NCBI RefSeq assembly: GCF_017355785.1
Contig: NZ_JAFEWE010000001.1
Location: forward strand, 1-64,000
Source: Desertivirga arenae
Lineage (GTDB): Bacteria; Bacteroidota; Bacteroidia; Sphingobacteriales; Sphingobacteriaceae
DNA: 64,000 nucleotides
Direction of reading: 5' to 3'
Shown here: positions 14,661 through 22,120 of the stretch, piece after piece
How the letters are laid out: each line of letters opens with the position of its first letter
How positions within the stretch are numbered: position 1 is the first letter of the stretch
The notes under the pieces: generated by a model
The model's input: the letters and a program-made list of their open reading frames with translations, nothing else
Databases searched by the model: none
Told to the model about the DNA's origin: nothing
Made by a program: the position numbers and the translations under genes

Positions 14661-15107
14661 GCTGTAACTTTTTAGTCCCGCGAGTACAGTTTCTTTCCAT
14701 TTGTCATCGTCCTCGGCGATAATTATAGTGGCAAAGTTATATCTCTCTCCTTCAATTTTTAGTCCAGCGGAGTCGTCTACATGAATGTCAATACCAAACG
14801 CAGGTGGAAATTTAGAAGTCCTTTTTCGATCTCCTCTCAATACTCGTTCATGAAGACTTTGGTTTATTATTTTTTTAGCTGAGATTCGATAAGAAAAAAG
14901 CATAAGCCTTATTTTACTGGTTGAGCGGAATGAGGTCGTGTAAATAAAAATAGAATGACCTTGTCTTTGCAGCTCCCTAAAAAGGTCAATAGCTCCGTAT
15001 CTAATCTGTTCAATTCCTAAAAGTCTTTGCAGCCACGTTCTCCTCTCGGTTACAAAAGTCTTTACTCCTGGAATAAGTAAGTCGTCGAGGTCAAACGAAA
15101 TTGTCAT
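14643..15107 (-). CDS. HAD-like hydrolase
   Basis: The ATG at 15107 (MTISFDLDDLLIPG) places the motif I aspartates at residues 6 and 8, as in the HAD superfamily, and gives 154 residues; the longer frame has no support. Motif II is YTTSFRS and motif IV is DIHVDDS. In motif I the fifth position, usually Thr or Val (DxDxT), is Leu, which is unusual. It lacks a large cap domain, as do many small phosphatases. Its 3' end falls in an attC-like element, as for a gene cassette. Confidence 0.75.
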   Translation of the reverse strand: MTISFDLDDLLIPGVKTFVTERRTWLQRLLGIEQIRYGAIDLFRELQRQGHSIFIYTTSFRSTSKIRLMLFSYRISAKKIINQSLHERVLRGDRKRTSKFPPAFGIDIHVDDSAGLKIEGERYNFATIIIAEDDDKWKETVLAGLKSYSGQHHV

Positions 15108-15257
15108 TATGTAGGTGTTGCTAATTGTTTTACTTGTTAAGGTGCCGGAATAACTGCAACACTCGTACAAGATTGATTTAAAGATATTGGAAACACCGGA
15201 ACTTTCAAAAAGCAACAAAACCTGCATGGCAAGTAGTTTTTGTTACCGGTTGTTGTT

Positions 15258-15854
15258 TTAATTGAGCCCTTTGCAATATCCATAATAGAAAGGAACGCTA
15301 AACTGGGAACTGTCACTTTTGCTTTTAATCACTACCAGGCGTTGGGATGTATTATCCATCAATACTTTTTCTCCAAAGCGCATTGGTTTGTCAGTCTTGT
15401 ATGTTAAAAACAAAGTGTCTCCGGTCTTTCTGTAACTACCAACGTAATATTTGTCGTAAAAAAAAACACCAGTCCAATGGAGTTCAAAACGGTCTTTTCC
15501 CTTTAACTCGAAAGTAGCTTGATTTTGAGTGCCCTCGAAACAAGCTCTAAACGTGGTCTTTCCATAAAGAGAAGTGAGGTCAATTTTAAATAGGTTGTAT
15601 TGTAGATCAAGAAATACCGCTAGTGCAATAAGGATCGGAAAAAAAAGGTTCAATTTTAGTGCTTTTCTGTTTTTAAACAGTTTAACCAGCCCTTTAATGA
15701 AATCGACTAATAAGATTATTAGAAGAATGCAAATGATTAGAAAAAACAGAATATTCCAGAAGCCGCCAATTTCTCTGGACCAGACTGGACTTGTACGAAT
15801 TAACAATAGCGATAAAAGTCCGGCTGTTATTGAGTAAATAGTTGTTGTGTTCAT
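15258..15854 (-). CDS. Hypothetical membrane protein
   Basis: The product has 198 residues. Three hydrophobic segments lie in the first 105 residues (YSITAGLLSLLLI, FWNILFFLIICILLIILLV and LNLFFPILIALAVFL). The last 90 residues are a soluble beta-rich domain (FRACFEGTQNQATFELKGKD and GSYRKTGDTLFLTYKTDKP) that probably faces the periplasm. No family was recognised. It lies in the gene series of uniform orientation. Confidence 0.65.
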   Translation of the reverse strand: MNTTTIYSITAGLLSLLLIRTSPVWSREIGGFWNILFFLIICILLIILLVDFIKGLVKLFKNRKALKLNLFFPILIALAVFLDLQYNLFKIDLTSLYGKTTFRACFEGTQNQATFELKGKDRFELHWTGVFFYDKYYVGSYRKTGDTLFLTYKTDKPMRFGEKVLMDNTSQRLVVIKSKSDSSQFSVPFYYGYCKGLN

Positions 15855-15915
15855 ATTATACAGTTTGTACTTCTCCTATTCCCCAAATTTATCCTTAGTC
15901 CTGAATCCTTCAATT

Positions 15916-16251
15916 TCAATTCCGCTTCCTATGCTTAATATTACCCTTTTGCTTATTTACAAATTGTATTACAGCAATATCATTATTACAATGATATAAG
16001 CCCGATTCCTCGCAAGTAATATAGGTTAGCTTTACAAGTTTTTTCAGGTCATATTTATTCAGTGTATTTTCAACTTCGAGGCTGTCTAGAGGAACACCGT
16101 TTATTACATAAAGCACTTTCCTTTTTTGTTGGAACCTTACATCAAGTTTTCTGAATGCGCTGTCGACCATCTGTCTTGTTACTTTTTGAGCAAACATTGG
16201 GTTTACAGTAACTAGAAAAAGTAAAAAAAGGAGGTACTTCATCACCTTCAC
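15916..16251 (-). CDS. Small exported protein with TonB-plug-like segment
   Basis: The product has 111 residues with a clear signal peptide (KYLLFLLFLVTVNPMFAQ). The mature 90 residues include VLYVINGVPLDSLEVENTLN, DLKKLVKLTYITCEESG and AVIQFVNKQKG. The xYVINGVPL...V..I...FV pattern resembles the plug domain of TonB-dependent receptors found as an isolated unit in some Bacteroidota proteins. Two or three cysteines may form a disulfide. A second ATG three codons in is possible. Function is unknown. Confidence 0.65.
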   Translation of the reverse strand: MKVMKYLLFLLFLVTVNPMFAQKVTRQMVDSAFRKLDVRFQQKRKVLYVINGVPLDSLEVENTLNKYDLKKLVKLTYITCEESGLYHCNNDIAVIQFVNKQKGNIKHRKRN

Positions 16252-16706
16252 TGTAATTAAAAAATTAAGACTTACCTGTAACCTATATTCTGAACCAAAT
16301 TAGGGTTGAGAGAAAGTCCCGATGTAGGTATAGTCTTCCATTTTCTGGTAGCTCAAGAGGGTTAAGGTGAAAATAAATAAGAGATGAAATAAAAGAGTTC
16401 GTTGAAATTTCATTTGCGATAAGGTTTTACGTAGCACTATACTGGAAGCATTATGTTCCTTTCAAAAATAAATATTTGCCATTACTTCTCAAATCTTTTG
16501 ATCCCAGCAGCTTGTTCTGTTTGTTTTTACCAATACATTTTTTGTGATAAATTAATTGCAATGTTAGGGATATTGGGAAAAGAGTCTTTCAAGGGTTGAA
16601 AATTGCGAAATAATTCTCAGGGCTTAAATTATGTTGCCGGGCTCCCTCGATACCTGTTCAAGAGATGCCGAAACAACCTTATTACCCCATCAACAACTCC
16701 AGCATA
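16252..16706. other. Intergenic stretch without a recognisable gene
   Basis: About 455 AT-rich bases separate the exported-protein gene from the decayed DUF5675 copy. No open frame with protein-like content, RNA gene or clear hairpin was found. The start should carry the promoter of the 15916-16251 gene. Confidence 0.5.
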
Positions 16707-17159
16707 ATGGAAATTAAAGTAATTCGAGTAGCTGAGGGAAAGTTCAGTATCCTCCGTTACTTTTACCTCAACGATATCTTCAAATGCTATTTTCTGGAAA
16801 ATAAGATCCGTAAAGAGAAAATTGGCGGAAAAACCAGCATTCCCGAAGGTGAATATCAGTTGAAGCTTAATACCATCGACGGCATGGATCTGCGGTACAA
16901 AAAGAACTATCCCGATATCCCTAATCGGATGATTAAGATCTGCGGCATCCGCAACTTCAGCCTGGTATAGTTTCACGTAGGCAATTATATCGATAACACG
17001 AATGGCTGTTTACTTGCAGGGCATTATTGGACTATGGTTGATGGCGACTATATCGTGCTGCAATCCGGCTTGGCCTATCGCCTGGTATATCCTCAGCTCC
17101 TCGTCGCCTTGGAGAAAAAGAACAACAGACCTAATTATAGAAAACAAAATTCAACGATG
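16707..17159 (+). pseudogene. DUF5675 family gene copy 2, broken
   Basis: The sequence is a close copy of 13181-13633, starting MEIKVIRVAEGKFSILRYFY. A TAG at 16968-16970 stands where copy 1 has a TAC tyrosine codon (SLVYFHVGN). Beyond it the same frame continues FHVGNYIDNTNGCLLAG and GLAYRLVYPQLLVALEKKNN, and an extra base near 17130 then shifts the frame. Both the HVGN..DNTNGC block and the C-terminus are therefore lost from any product. Confidence 0.85.
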
Positions 17160-17377
17160 ATGAACACAAACTGAACCTTAAATGGAGGATCAAGTCCCCC
17201 ACCCCCAAATTTTTCCGCAAAATAAGAAAGGCAGATCTGATTGCCGGAGCCGCAGGAACAGCCCTATTAACAGTACCAGTAGCTTTGCCAGCAGTTCTGA
17301 CCACGGTAGCGCGTTATTTGGTAACTGCTGGAGTGGTAGCATATGCGGTTTCGACGACTGCAGTGGAGAGGGAATAG
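17160..17377 (+). pseudogene. Small membrane protein gene copy 2, broken
   Basis: It copies 13633-13851, but a one-base loss soon after the start changes ACAAAACAGAAC to ACAAACTGAAC and brings a TGA into frame at 17172-17174. Downstream, the original frame still reads FFRKIRKADLIAGAAGTALL and ends AVERE at 17377. Confidence 0.82.
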
Positions 17378-17590
17378 AGTGAGGGTTGTTTTAGCCAATG
17401 AGACTTGGTTGGAGCTCCATCGGTTTTTGAGTTTTAGTTACAACCAGATTTCAGCATGACAGTAGAAAACACCCAGTCGGAATGTCTAAGTCCTGCGGCG
17501 TCCATCATTGGAAACCATTCCCCCCCTATCTGTCCTTAATTGAAGGCCCAGTCACTTTGAAATGCTCGACTTTCATGTTTTCACACTTTC

Positions 17591-17723
17591 GTTTAACGGT
17601 TAAGGCTTTTGCGAAGATGGCGGATAGAAGGCACCTAATTGTCACCCGGCACAAAACTTACCTAAATGTAGAAAATTTCGAGAACTACGTCACCCGCCAT
17701 TTTTGCAAAGGTGATATTACCTG
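17591..17723 (-). repeat. attC-like site 4
   Basis: This 133-base imperfect palindrome sits directly after the 17738-18454 gene. On the minus strand it starts CAGGTAAT-ATCAC-CTTTGC and ends GCAAAAG-CCTTAAC-CGTTAAAC. The inner arms on the plus strand are CTTTTGCGAAGATGGCGG and, complemented, CTTTGCAAAAATGGCGG. Boxes, spacers and length agree with the sites at 18.5, 19.5 and 20.4 kb, though the inner sequence differs, which fits attC sites of separate cassettes. Confidence 0.6.
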
Positions 17724-17737
17724 CTGCTTTTTTTCGG

Positions 17738-18454
17738 TCATTTTGCATTTAATATTTTGTCAGCTATTACCAAACAGGATTCAATAGTGCCACGCATTCC
17801 CATATTTTCAGTTTCAAGTTTATGAAGTCGATTAGCAATTTCTTGCCTGCTTGCGTTTGACTTTAGAAGTCCAAAAATTTCAGGCACGTAGCTTTGATAT
17901 TCATCTCTACGCGCCATGTCGTTAATTCCAATTGGGTCCCAGTCGAACCAAAGTATGTCGTCGATTTTTTTATAAAGTAAAAGGTCCTTTGCTGCGATTA
18001 AGTTGCCTTTAAACTTATTGTTACGGCTAAATAGCAAAAGGGCTGACTTCACTTCTTCTTCAAGTCTGTCGTCTGCAAAATATTCTGTCGCTTTAAGGGC
18101 CAAACTTGAAATGAAGTGCCCGCTATCGCTGTCAAATGGCGCTGGTTGCCCTGATGCATTGTAAGTCACTTTAGCAACAAGCTCCGCAAGTCTTAGATAT
18201 TTGGGTAGATAGTTTTCATTTTCAAGTCCGAATGTTCTGATTTTAGAAAATTGTTTGTGGGCTTCCTTCCAGCAGTCTTTATCGTCAATCATCGGAAAAA
18301 GTTCGAGGATTGAAGTTGGAATGTCTTTTATGTAATTGTCAAACCGAGATAAAACAAGTCCCGCCCAACCTGGCCGGATGTCGTTGGGTAAATTCTCGAA
18401 AATATCCTGTCCGAGCTTAATGTTAATTTTTATGTCGTGGTGGTCCGTTCTCAT
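17738..18454 (-). CDS. Hypothetical cytoplasmic protein
   Basis: The ATG at 18454 (MRTDHHDIKINIKLG) begins 8 bases after the attC-like 3' box, as in integron cassettes, and gives 238 residues. There is no signal or membrane segment. The N-terminal two thirds are helical. The C-terminus (WFDWDPIGINDMARRDEYQS, YVPEIFGLLKSNASRQEIAN) is a module I know from several Bacteroidota and Bacillota proteins of unknown function (DUF1871-like). It is bracketed by attC-like sites at both ends, making a single-gene cassette. Confidence 0.72.
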   Translation of the reverse strand: MRTDHHDIKINIKLGQDIFENLPNDIRPGWAGLVLSRFDNYIKDIPTSILELFPMIDDKDCWKEAHKQFSKIRTFGLENENYLPKYLRLAELVAKVTYNASGQPAPFDSDSGHFISSLALKATEYFADDRLEEEVKSALLLFSRNNKFKGNLIAAKDLLLYKKIDDILWFDWDPIGINDMARRDEYQSYVPEIFGLLKSNASRQEIANRLHKLETENMGMRGTIESCLVIADKILNAK

Positions 18455-18461
18455 GAAGTGG

Positions 18462-18592
18462 CAGGTAACGTGTGAGGCTTGTTGCTGTTGCGGCATTAAT
18501 TGCACGACAAGTTCAAGCCAGCACTAATGTAATAGAAAGCAGCGAAATAACATAAACCGAAACCAGCAATAGCAACAAGGTGATGTTACCTG
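18462..18592 (-). repeat. attC-like site 3
   Basis: This 131-base imperfect palindrome is the clearest copy. On the minus strand: CAGGTAAC, spacer ATCAC, CTTGTTGC at the gene-side end; GCAACAAG, spacer CCTCACA, CGTTACCTG at the other. The outer boxes are exact complements, with the AAC and GTT triplets required in attC. The inner arms extend as CTTGTTGCTGTTGC and CTTGTTGCTATTGC. Confidence 0.7.
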
Positions 18593-18602
18593 TTGTTGTT
18601 CT

Positions 18603-19247
18603 TTACGGCTCAAAACTGACAGTCTTTCGTTCTATCGATTCATAACCCTCAAGCATGAAGTGAAGGCGCGTTGAATCTCTGTCGTAATTTACCTGCACTG
18701 ATTTGAAATCGAAGGCATTAAAGTCGGACCGATACAAATGTTTTTCAAACAAGAAGTGCTTTTCAAACACGTCGATTCTTGGAGGGCCTAGTACACCGAT
18801 AAAAGTTGATTGTATTCGAAGCTTATTGTCTTGATAATATACTTCATTTGCCGGTTCAATAAGTTGTCCTCCAAGGGAAAGAACCAAAACAACGCCTAAA
18901 AAGGGAACTAAGAATAAACCACCTACAATAACTGGAAGAAACGCAAAAGCTTTAAAATAAGTTCGTTCAAACTTCCTAACAGCAGATGTTGAAGAAATAA
19001 AATGAAGGAAACACCCAGTTAATAAAGTCAGTAAAATGACAAATCTTGTCGTCCATAAACCTCTGAGTCCAAGATCAAATGCACCGTAAAGAAGTCCGAC
19101 TCCACTTATTATTGATAGTCCTACAAAATGGATGTTTTTAATAGTCTTAGAAGGTCGTTCATCTAGCCTCCAACGCACTAGTTTCTCCCAGCGAATTAGA
19201 AGATAACAATAAACAATCAATAGAGGGATGGTCAGTACGAGTGCCAA
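18603..19247 (-). CDS. Hypothetical membrane protein
   Basis: The product is up to 214 residues and the first codon is TTG (MALVLTIPLL); no in-frame ATG gives a better start. About four hydrophobic segments occupy the first 130 residues (LTIPLLIVYCYLLI, VGLSIISGVGLLYG, FVILLTLLTGCFLHFI, FLPVIVGGLFLVPFLGVVLV). The last 80 residues are soluble. It ends 11 bases before an attC-like site. An R-box-like GTTACCTG lies 24 bases upstream of its start, beside a hairpin-ended repeat. Function is unknown. Confidence 0.65.
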   Translation of the reverse strand: MALVLTIPLLIVYCYLLIRWEKLVRWRLDERPSKTIKNIHFVGLSIISGVGLLYGAFDLGLRGLWTTRFVILLTLLTGCFLHFISSTSAVRKFERTYFKAFAFLPVIVGGLFLVPFLGVVLVLSLGGQLIEPANEVYYQDNKLRIQSTFIGVLGPPRIDVFEKHFLFEKHLYRSDFNAFDFKSVQVNYDRDSTRLHFMLEGYESIERKTVSFEP

Positions 19248-19272
19248 GGTCTTTACAATAACAGGTAACTTG

Positions 19273-19461
19273 AATATAGATACACCACCTGCGTCTATAT
19301 TTTCTATTAATGCAGCAATTTATTATAAGTTATTAATAATTAAAACATCCGAAGTGCTTATAGTGCCGCTAATAGTTTTAGTACTAACTTAAGTAGTTTT
19401 AGTTTACGCTTGATTAGTGGTAGCAGAGCGGATGTGGTCTGAGGAGATGCTCAGACCAGTA
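19273..19461. mobile_element. Hairpin-ended 189-bp repeat, copy A1
   Basis: One end is the hairpin AATATAGA/TCTATATT (from 19273); the other is GGTCTGAG (19436-19443) with CTCAGACC (19450-19457). A second copy lies at 21202-21384. The middle is AT-rich and non-coding. There are no terminal inverted repeats; subterminal hairpins at both ends recall non-autonomous IS200/IS605-type elements. Confidence 0.55.
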
Positions 19462-19472
19462 TAGAACTTGCC

Positions 19473-19601
19473 ATTAACGTCTAGGCTTGTTGCTGGCGCG
19501 GCATTAATTGCATGTCACCTCAAGGTAGCAATTATGTAACAGAAAGCTGTGAAATAAAACGCACCCCAGAAACCAGCGATAGCAACAAGGTTCTGTTACG
19601 C
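19473..19601 (-). repeat. attC-like site 2
   Basis: This 129-base imperfect palindrome follows the 19612-20382 gene by 10 bases. On the minus strand it starts GCGTAAC-AGAAC-CTTGTTGC and ends GCAACAAG-CCTAGA-CGTTAAT. The arms continue as CTTGTTGCTGGCGCGG against CTTGTTGCTATCGCTGG. The AAC/GTT triplets and spacers match site 3. Confidence 0.68.
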
Positions 19602-19611
19602 GCTTTAGCTT

Positions 19612-20382
19612 TTAGCGAGTTCGTTCTTCGTCGACTGTAAAGTTTGACGCCAATTTTGAACTTTTAGAGATGGAATCAAGTGCCTGAAGAACTCTTTTCT
19701 TTTCCCATTTGTTTGTTATCCCTAATCCAGGTGAGGGGATATAGAAAGTTCCCGCACTCTTATTGTATATATCTTCTGCATTATCTGAGACCTTCCTAAG
19801 TATCCCTTTATCAAGCATGTAGAGTCCGTACTCGAGATTTTCAAGGTGCGCTCGTCTCTTGGTAAGTATAAAATCTTCATATTTGAAGCTCTTCTTCTGG
19901 TTTTTCTTGAAGTAGGCATCAATATTTCCTCTGTTTTCCACAATGTTAGCATCTTTGGAGACCATTGATCTTATAGAGTCCTTAATTTCATTAAATCTTA
20001 ATAGAGAATCTTGAATCTGGCCATTTTTGACGTAGTACCATCCAATATTTGCAGAGGCATGCTCCTTGTCGACAAATGCTAGATACTCTTTAAAAATCCT
20101 AAAAATGTTTGGGTTAATCTTCGCCTCATAGACCATTTGCTTTCCGCTATTTAAATGTTTCGCCAGCCCCAAATCGTAGGAAAAATCTCCAAGAGGGCCG
20201 TTTCTCACTAGACCAAGTATGTAAATGCCTCCACTATCGAGCACCTCTAATGTATCCACGCGGTCAATCGAGACTAGACTAGATATCTCAAAAACAAGTT
20301 TATTTTTTTCTTTACAGCCAAAAAGCAACCCGGAAATTATAGAGATTACTGTCGAGTAAAAAAGTGTCGTTTTTTTAAGCAT
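19612..20382 (-). CDS. Putative lipoprotein, function unknown
   Basis: The product has 256 residues. A signal segment (FYSTVISIISGLLFGC) ends in the lipobox with the cysteine at residue 23, followed by KEKNK. The body contains DTLEVLDSGGIYILGLVRNG and a helical second half rich in Lys, Glu and Ser. No family was recognised. It is bounded by attC-like sites at 20406-20536 and 19473-19601, so it looks like a single-gene cassette. Confidence 0.72.
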   Translation of the reverse strand: MLKKTTLFYSTVISIISGLLFGCKEKNKLVFEISSLVSIDRVDTLEVLDSGGIYILGLVRNGPLGDFSYDLGLAKHLNSGKQMVYEAKINPNIFRIFKEYLAFVDKEHASANIGWYYVKNGQIQDSLLRFNEIKDSIRSMVSKDANIVENRGNIDAYFKKNQKKSFKYEDFILTKRRAHLENLEYGLYMLDKGILRKVSDNAEDIYNKSAGTFYIPSPGLGITNKWEKKRVLQALDSISKSSKLASNFTVDEERTR

Positions 20383-20405
20383 TTTGACTCTTGCTATTGC
20401 CCATA

Positions 20406-20536
20406 ACTAACGGTTAAGGCTTGTTGCTGTCGCGGCATTAATTGCAGGTCATTATAAAGCCAGCACTAATGTAATAGATAGCTGCGAAATAACATAAACC
20501 CCGTCAGCCGCAACCGCAACAGAGCCGATGTTGTGT
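20406..20536 (-). repeat. attC-like site 1
   Basis: This 131-base imperfect palindrome follows the 20544-21182 gene by 7 bases. On the minus strand it starts ACACAAC-ATCGGCT-CTGTTGC and ends GCAACAAG-CCTTAAC-CGTTAGT. The plus-strand arms GGCTTGTTGCTGTCGCGGC and (complemented) GGCTCTGTTGCGGTTGCGGC pair almost throughout. CAGCACTAATGTAATAGA in the loop recurs in site 3. Confidence 0.67.
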
Positions 20537-20543
20537 GCTGTTT

Positions 20544-21182
20544 CTATTGTATTTCAAAGTGCAGCACGTTGCTTTTCAGATCTACCTTAGGCATATTTAG
20601 AAAATGAGAACGATACCCATTAACTTTATTCTCGTATTCAGCCTCGCTTAGAGTCAAGAGGTCTAAACTCGAATTCCACCCAATCCAACGATCTAAGGTG
20701 TCTTGATTCGTTGAGTAAAAGAAGCGCACTCTATATTTACCTCTATGTTTGAAAGCCTCTCCATTAATTAGCCGATCTCGATAGGTTTCCTTGGCCTGTA
20801 AATTAGGATCAAAGGTTTCCCCTGGTCTTAAACACAGAAAAAATGAACTGGGCAAGCCATCCTCATTCCCACATCGTAAGCTCGAATCCAATACCAAGCT
20901 ATCATTTCGATATATTGAGTATTTAGCAACTGGATATCGAGAGCCTAAATCCGAACCAGCCAGTCTAGGTAAAAGCTCAACTTCACTTTCACTCGCATTT
21001 TGAATGATTGCACTTATTTTCGGTATTTCTCCGAGTCGGTATAGTTCCTTGTCAGCCGTTATGGACATTGCTATCTTGCCCTTATTCTTTAACTCAAAAA
21101 AAGTCAGTAATTCTGGTCGCCTAATCGGCTTTGATGTACAAGCAGTCAGAATTAAAACTATTATGATTAGGCCTCGTCTCAT
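20544..21182 (-). CDS. Putative lipoprotein, function unknown
   Basis: The ATG at 21182 (MRRGLIIIVLILTACTSK) gives a textbook short lipoprotein signal with the cysteine at residue 15, and 212 residues overall. The body starts with a beta-rich part (ITADKELYRLGEIPKISAII, QNASESEVELLP) like an immunoglobulin-type or bacterial proteinase-inhibitor-like domain (compare the BsuPI domain), ending YRSHFLNMPKVDLKSNVLHF. It is the first gene of the attC-linked series and follows the hairpin-ended repeat A2. Confidence 0.7.
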   Translation of the reverse strand: MRRGLIIIVLILTACTSKPIRRPELLTFFELKNKGKIAMSITADKELYRLGEIPKISAIIQNASESEVELLPRLAGSDLGSRYPVAKYSIYRNDSLVLDSSLRCGNEDGLPSSFFLCLRPGETFDPNLQAKETYRDRLINGEAFKHRGKYRVRFFYSTNQDTLDRWIGWNSSLDLLTLSEAEYENKVNGYRSHFLNMPKVDLKSNVLHFEIQ

Positions 21183-21201
21183 TGCAATAGCATACAACTA
21201 A

Positions 21202-21384
21202 AATATAGGCACACCACCTGCGTCTATATTTCCTTTTAGTGCAACAATTTATTATAATTTATAAATATTCAAAGCATCCGAACGGCTTTTAATACCGCTA
21301 AGAGTTTTAGTTCTAACTTAAGTAGTTTTATTTTGATCCATTCGTTTCAGCGCGGTGGGTCTGAGCGCGACGCTCAGACCAGTA
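21202..21384. mobile_element. Hairpin-ended 183-bp repeat, copy A2
   Basis: It matches A1 over its length. Its ends are AATATAG/CTATATT with ACACCACCTGCGT in the loop region, and the perfect 10-bp stem GGTCTGAGCG (21358-21367) with CGCTCAGACC (21371-21380). It lies between the first cassette gene and tRNA-Leu. Confidence 0.55.
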
Positions 21385-21460
21385 CATCTTGATCCCTGGT
21401 TGGCCCAATTTCAGAGATGCCAAAACAATAATACGTGGCACAAAGCAAAAACCCCAAAAA

Positions 21461-21489
21461 CAAAAAAGCCTGACACTTTCGTATCAGGC
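21461..21489 (-). terminator. Terminator of tRNA-Leu
   Basis: GCCTGA (21468-21473) pairs with TCAGGC (21484-21489). On the minus strand the stem is followed by TTTTTTG. It lies just after the tRNA's 3' end. Confidence 0.8.
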
Positions 21490-21494
21490 TTTCG

Positions 21495-21574
21495 TACCCA
21501 GAGCCGGAGTCGAACCGGCACGGTTTCCCACAGGTGTTTGAGACCAGCGCGTCTACCAATTCCGCCATCTGGGC
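21495..21574 (-). tRNA. tRNA-Leu (anticodon CAA)
   Basis: The minus strand begins GCCCAGATGGCGGAATTGGT, has a GCGCTGGTCTCAAACACCTG anticodon arm with anticodon CAA, a variable arm, the T arm CCGGTTCGACTCCGG, and closes TCTGGGT plus discriminator A. The CCA is not encoded. The anticodon stem has one T-T mismatch. It marks the boundary between the accessory region and the core genes. Confidence 0.93.
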
Positions 21575-21586
21575 ATTGCTATTTGC

Positions 21587-22120
21587 TTAGCGGTGAGCAA
21601 AGGTATTTAAACTCTCCTTTATTCGCAACAAATATTTTTGTCTGTAGTATAGATCTTTGATTTTCAGAAGGAATAATTCTTTTTCGCTCTGTTTTTCTTC
21701 TTTATCGTACCTGGTTGTACAGGAATCCAGCTCTAAAAGCAGCTCTTCTTCTATGGATAATACTTGTCTTTGCAGCTTTTCCAGGGCTTCGGCATTGGGA
21801 TCGAACTCCAGCTCCATCAGCTCTTCGTTCACTTCCATCATTTCCATCAGGAACTCCTGGGGCAATTGGTACTTATCTCCTTCTGCAATCTGCTTGTGCA
21901 ACTGAAGGATGTATTCCAGGCGCTTCTCTGGCTTAGAGAGTACCTGGAATGCTTTATTGTTCTGCGTAGAGAGCTCCAGGATCTCCTGTTGCTTCTCGGG
22001 CGTATCGTTCACGTAAAAGTCGGGATGAAACTCCTTACTTAAGGAATAGAATTTCCGTTTTACCTGGGCTTCATCTACATGAAATGCTTCAGGCAACTCA
22101 TAAAACTCAAAGTAGTTCAT
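21587..22120 (-). CDS. hscB: Fe-S cluster co-chaperone HscB
   Basis: The product has 177 residues. The N-terminal J domain (about 1-75) begins MNYFEFYELPEAFHVDE and carries the HPD motif in LSKEFHPDFYV, which stimulates the ATPase of an Hsp70 partner. The C-terminal three-helix domain (VNEELMELEFDPNAEALEKL) binds the IscU scaffold. It helps transfer Fe-S clusters in the cytoplasm. Its ATG overlaps the rseP stop by one base, so it is the last gene of the operon and is translationally coupled. tRNA-Leu follows 12 bases later on the same strand. Confidence 0.93.
   Translation of the reverse strand: MNYFEFYELPEAFHVDEAQVKRKFYSLSKEFHPDFYVNDTPEKQQEILELSTQNNKAFQVLSKPEKRLEYILQLHKQIAEGDKYQLPQEFLMEMMEVNEELMELEFDPNAEALEKLQRQVLSIEEELLLELDSCTTRYDKEEKQSEKELFLLKIKDLYYRQKYLLRIKESLNTFAHR

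Noticed and set aside
15120-15249. A possible sixth attC between GCTAATTG and GTTACCGG, 130 bases long, after the 15258 gene.
   Set aside because: Length and outer boxes are suggestive, but the inner arms do not pair; too weak to list as a site.
17182-17382. A 66-codon plus frame near the second DUF5675 copy.
   Set aside because: It is the shifted frame of the broken small membrane protein gene.
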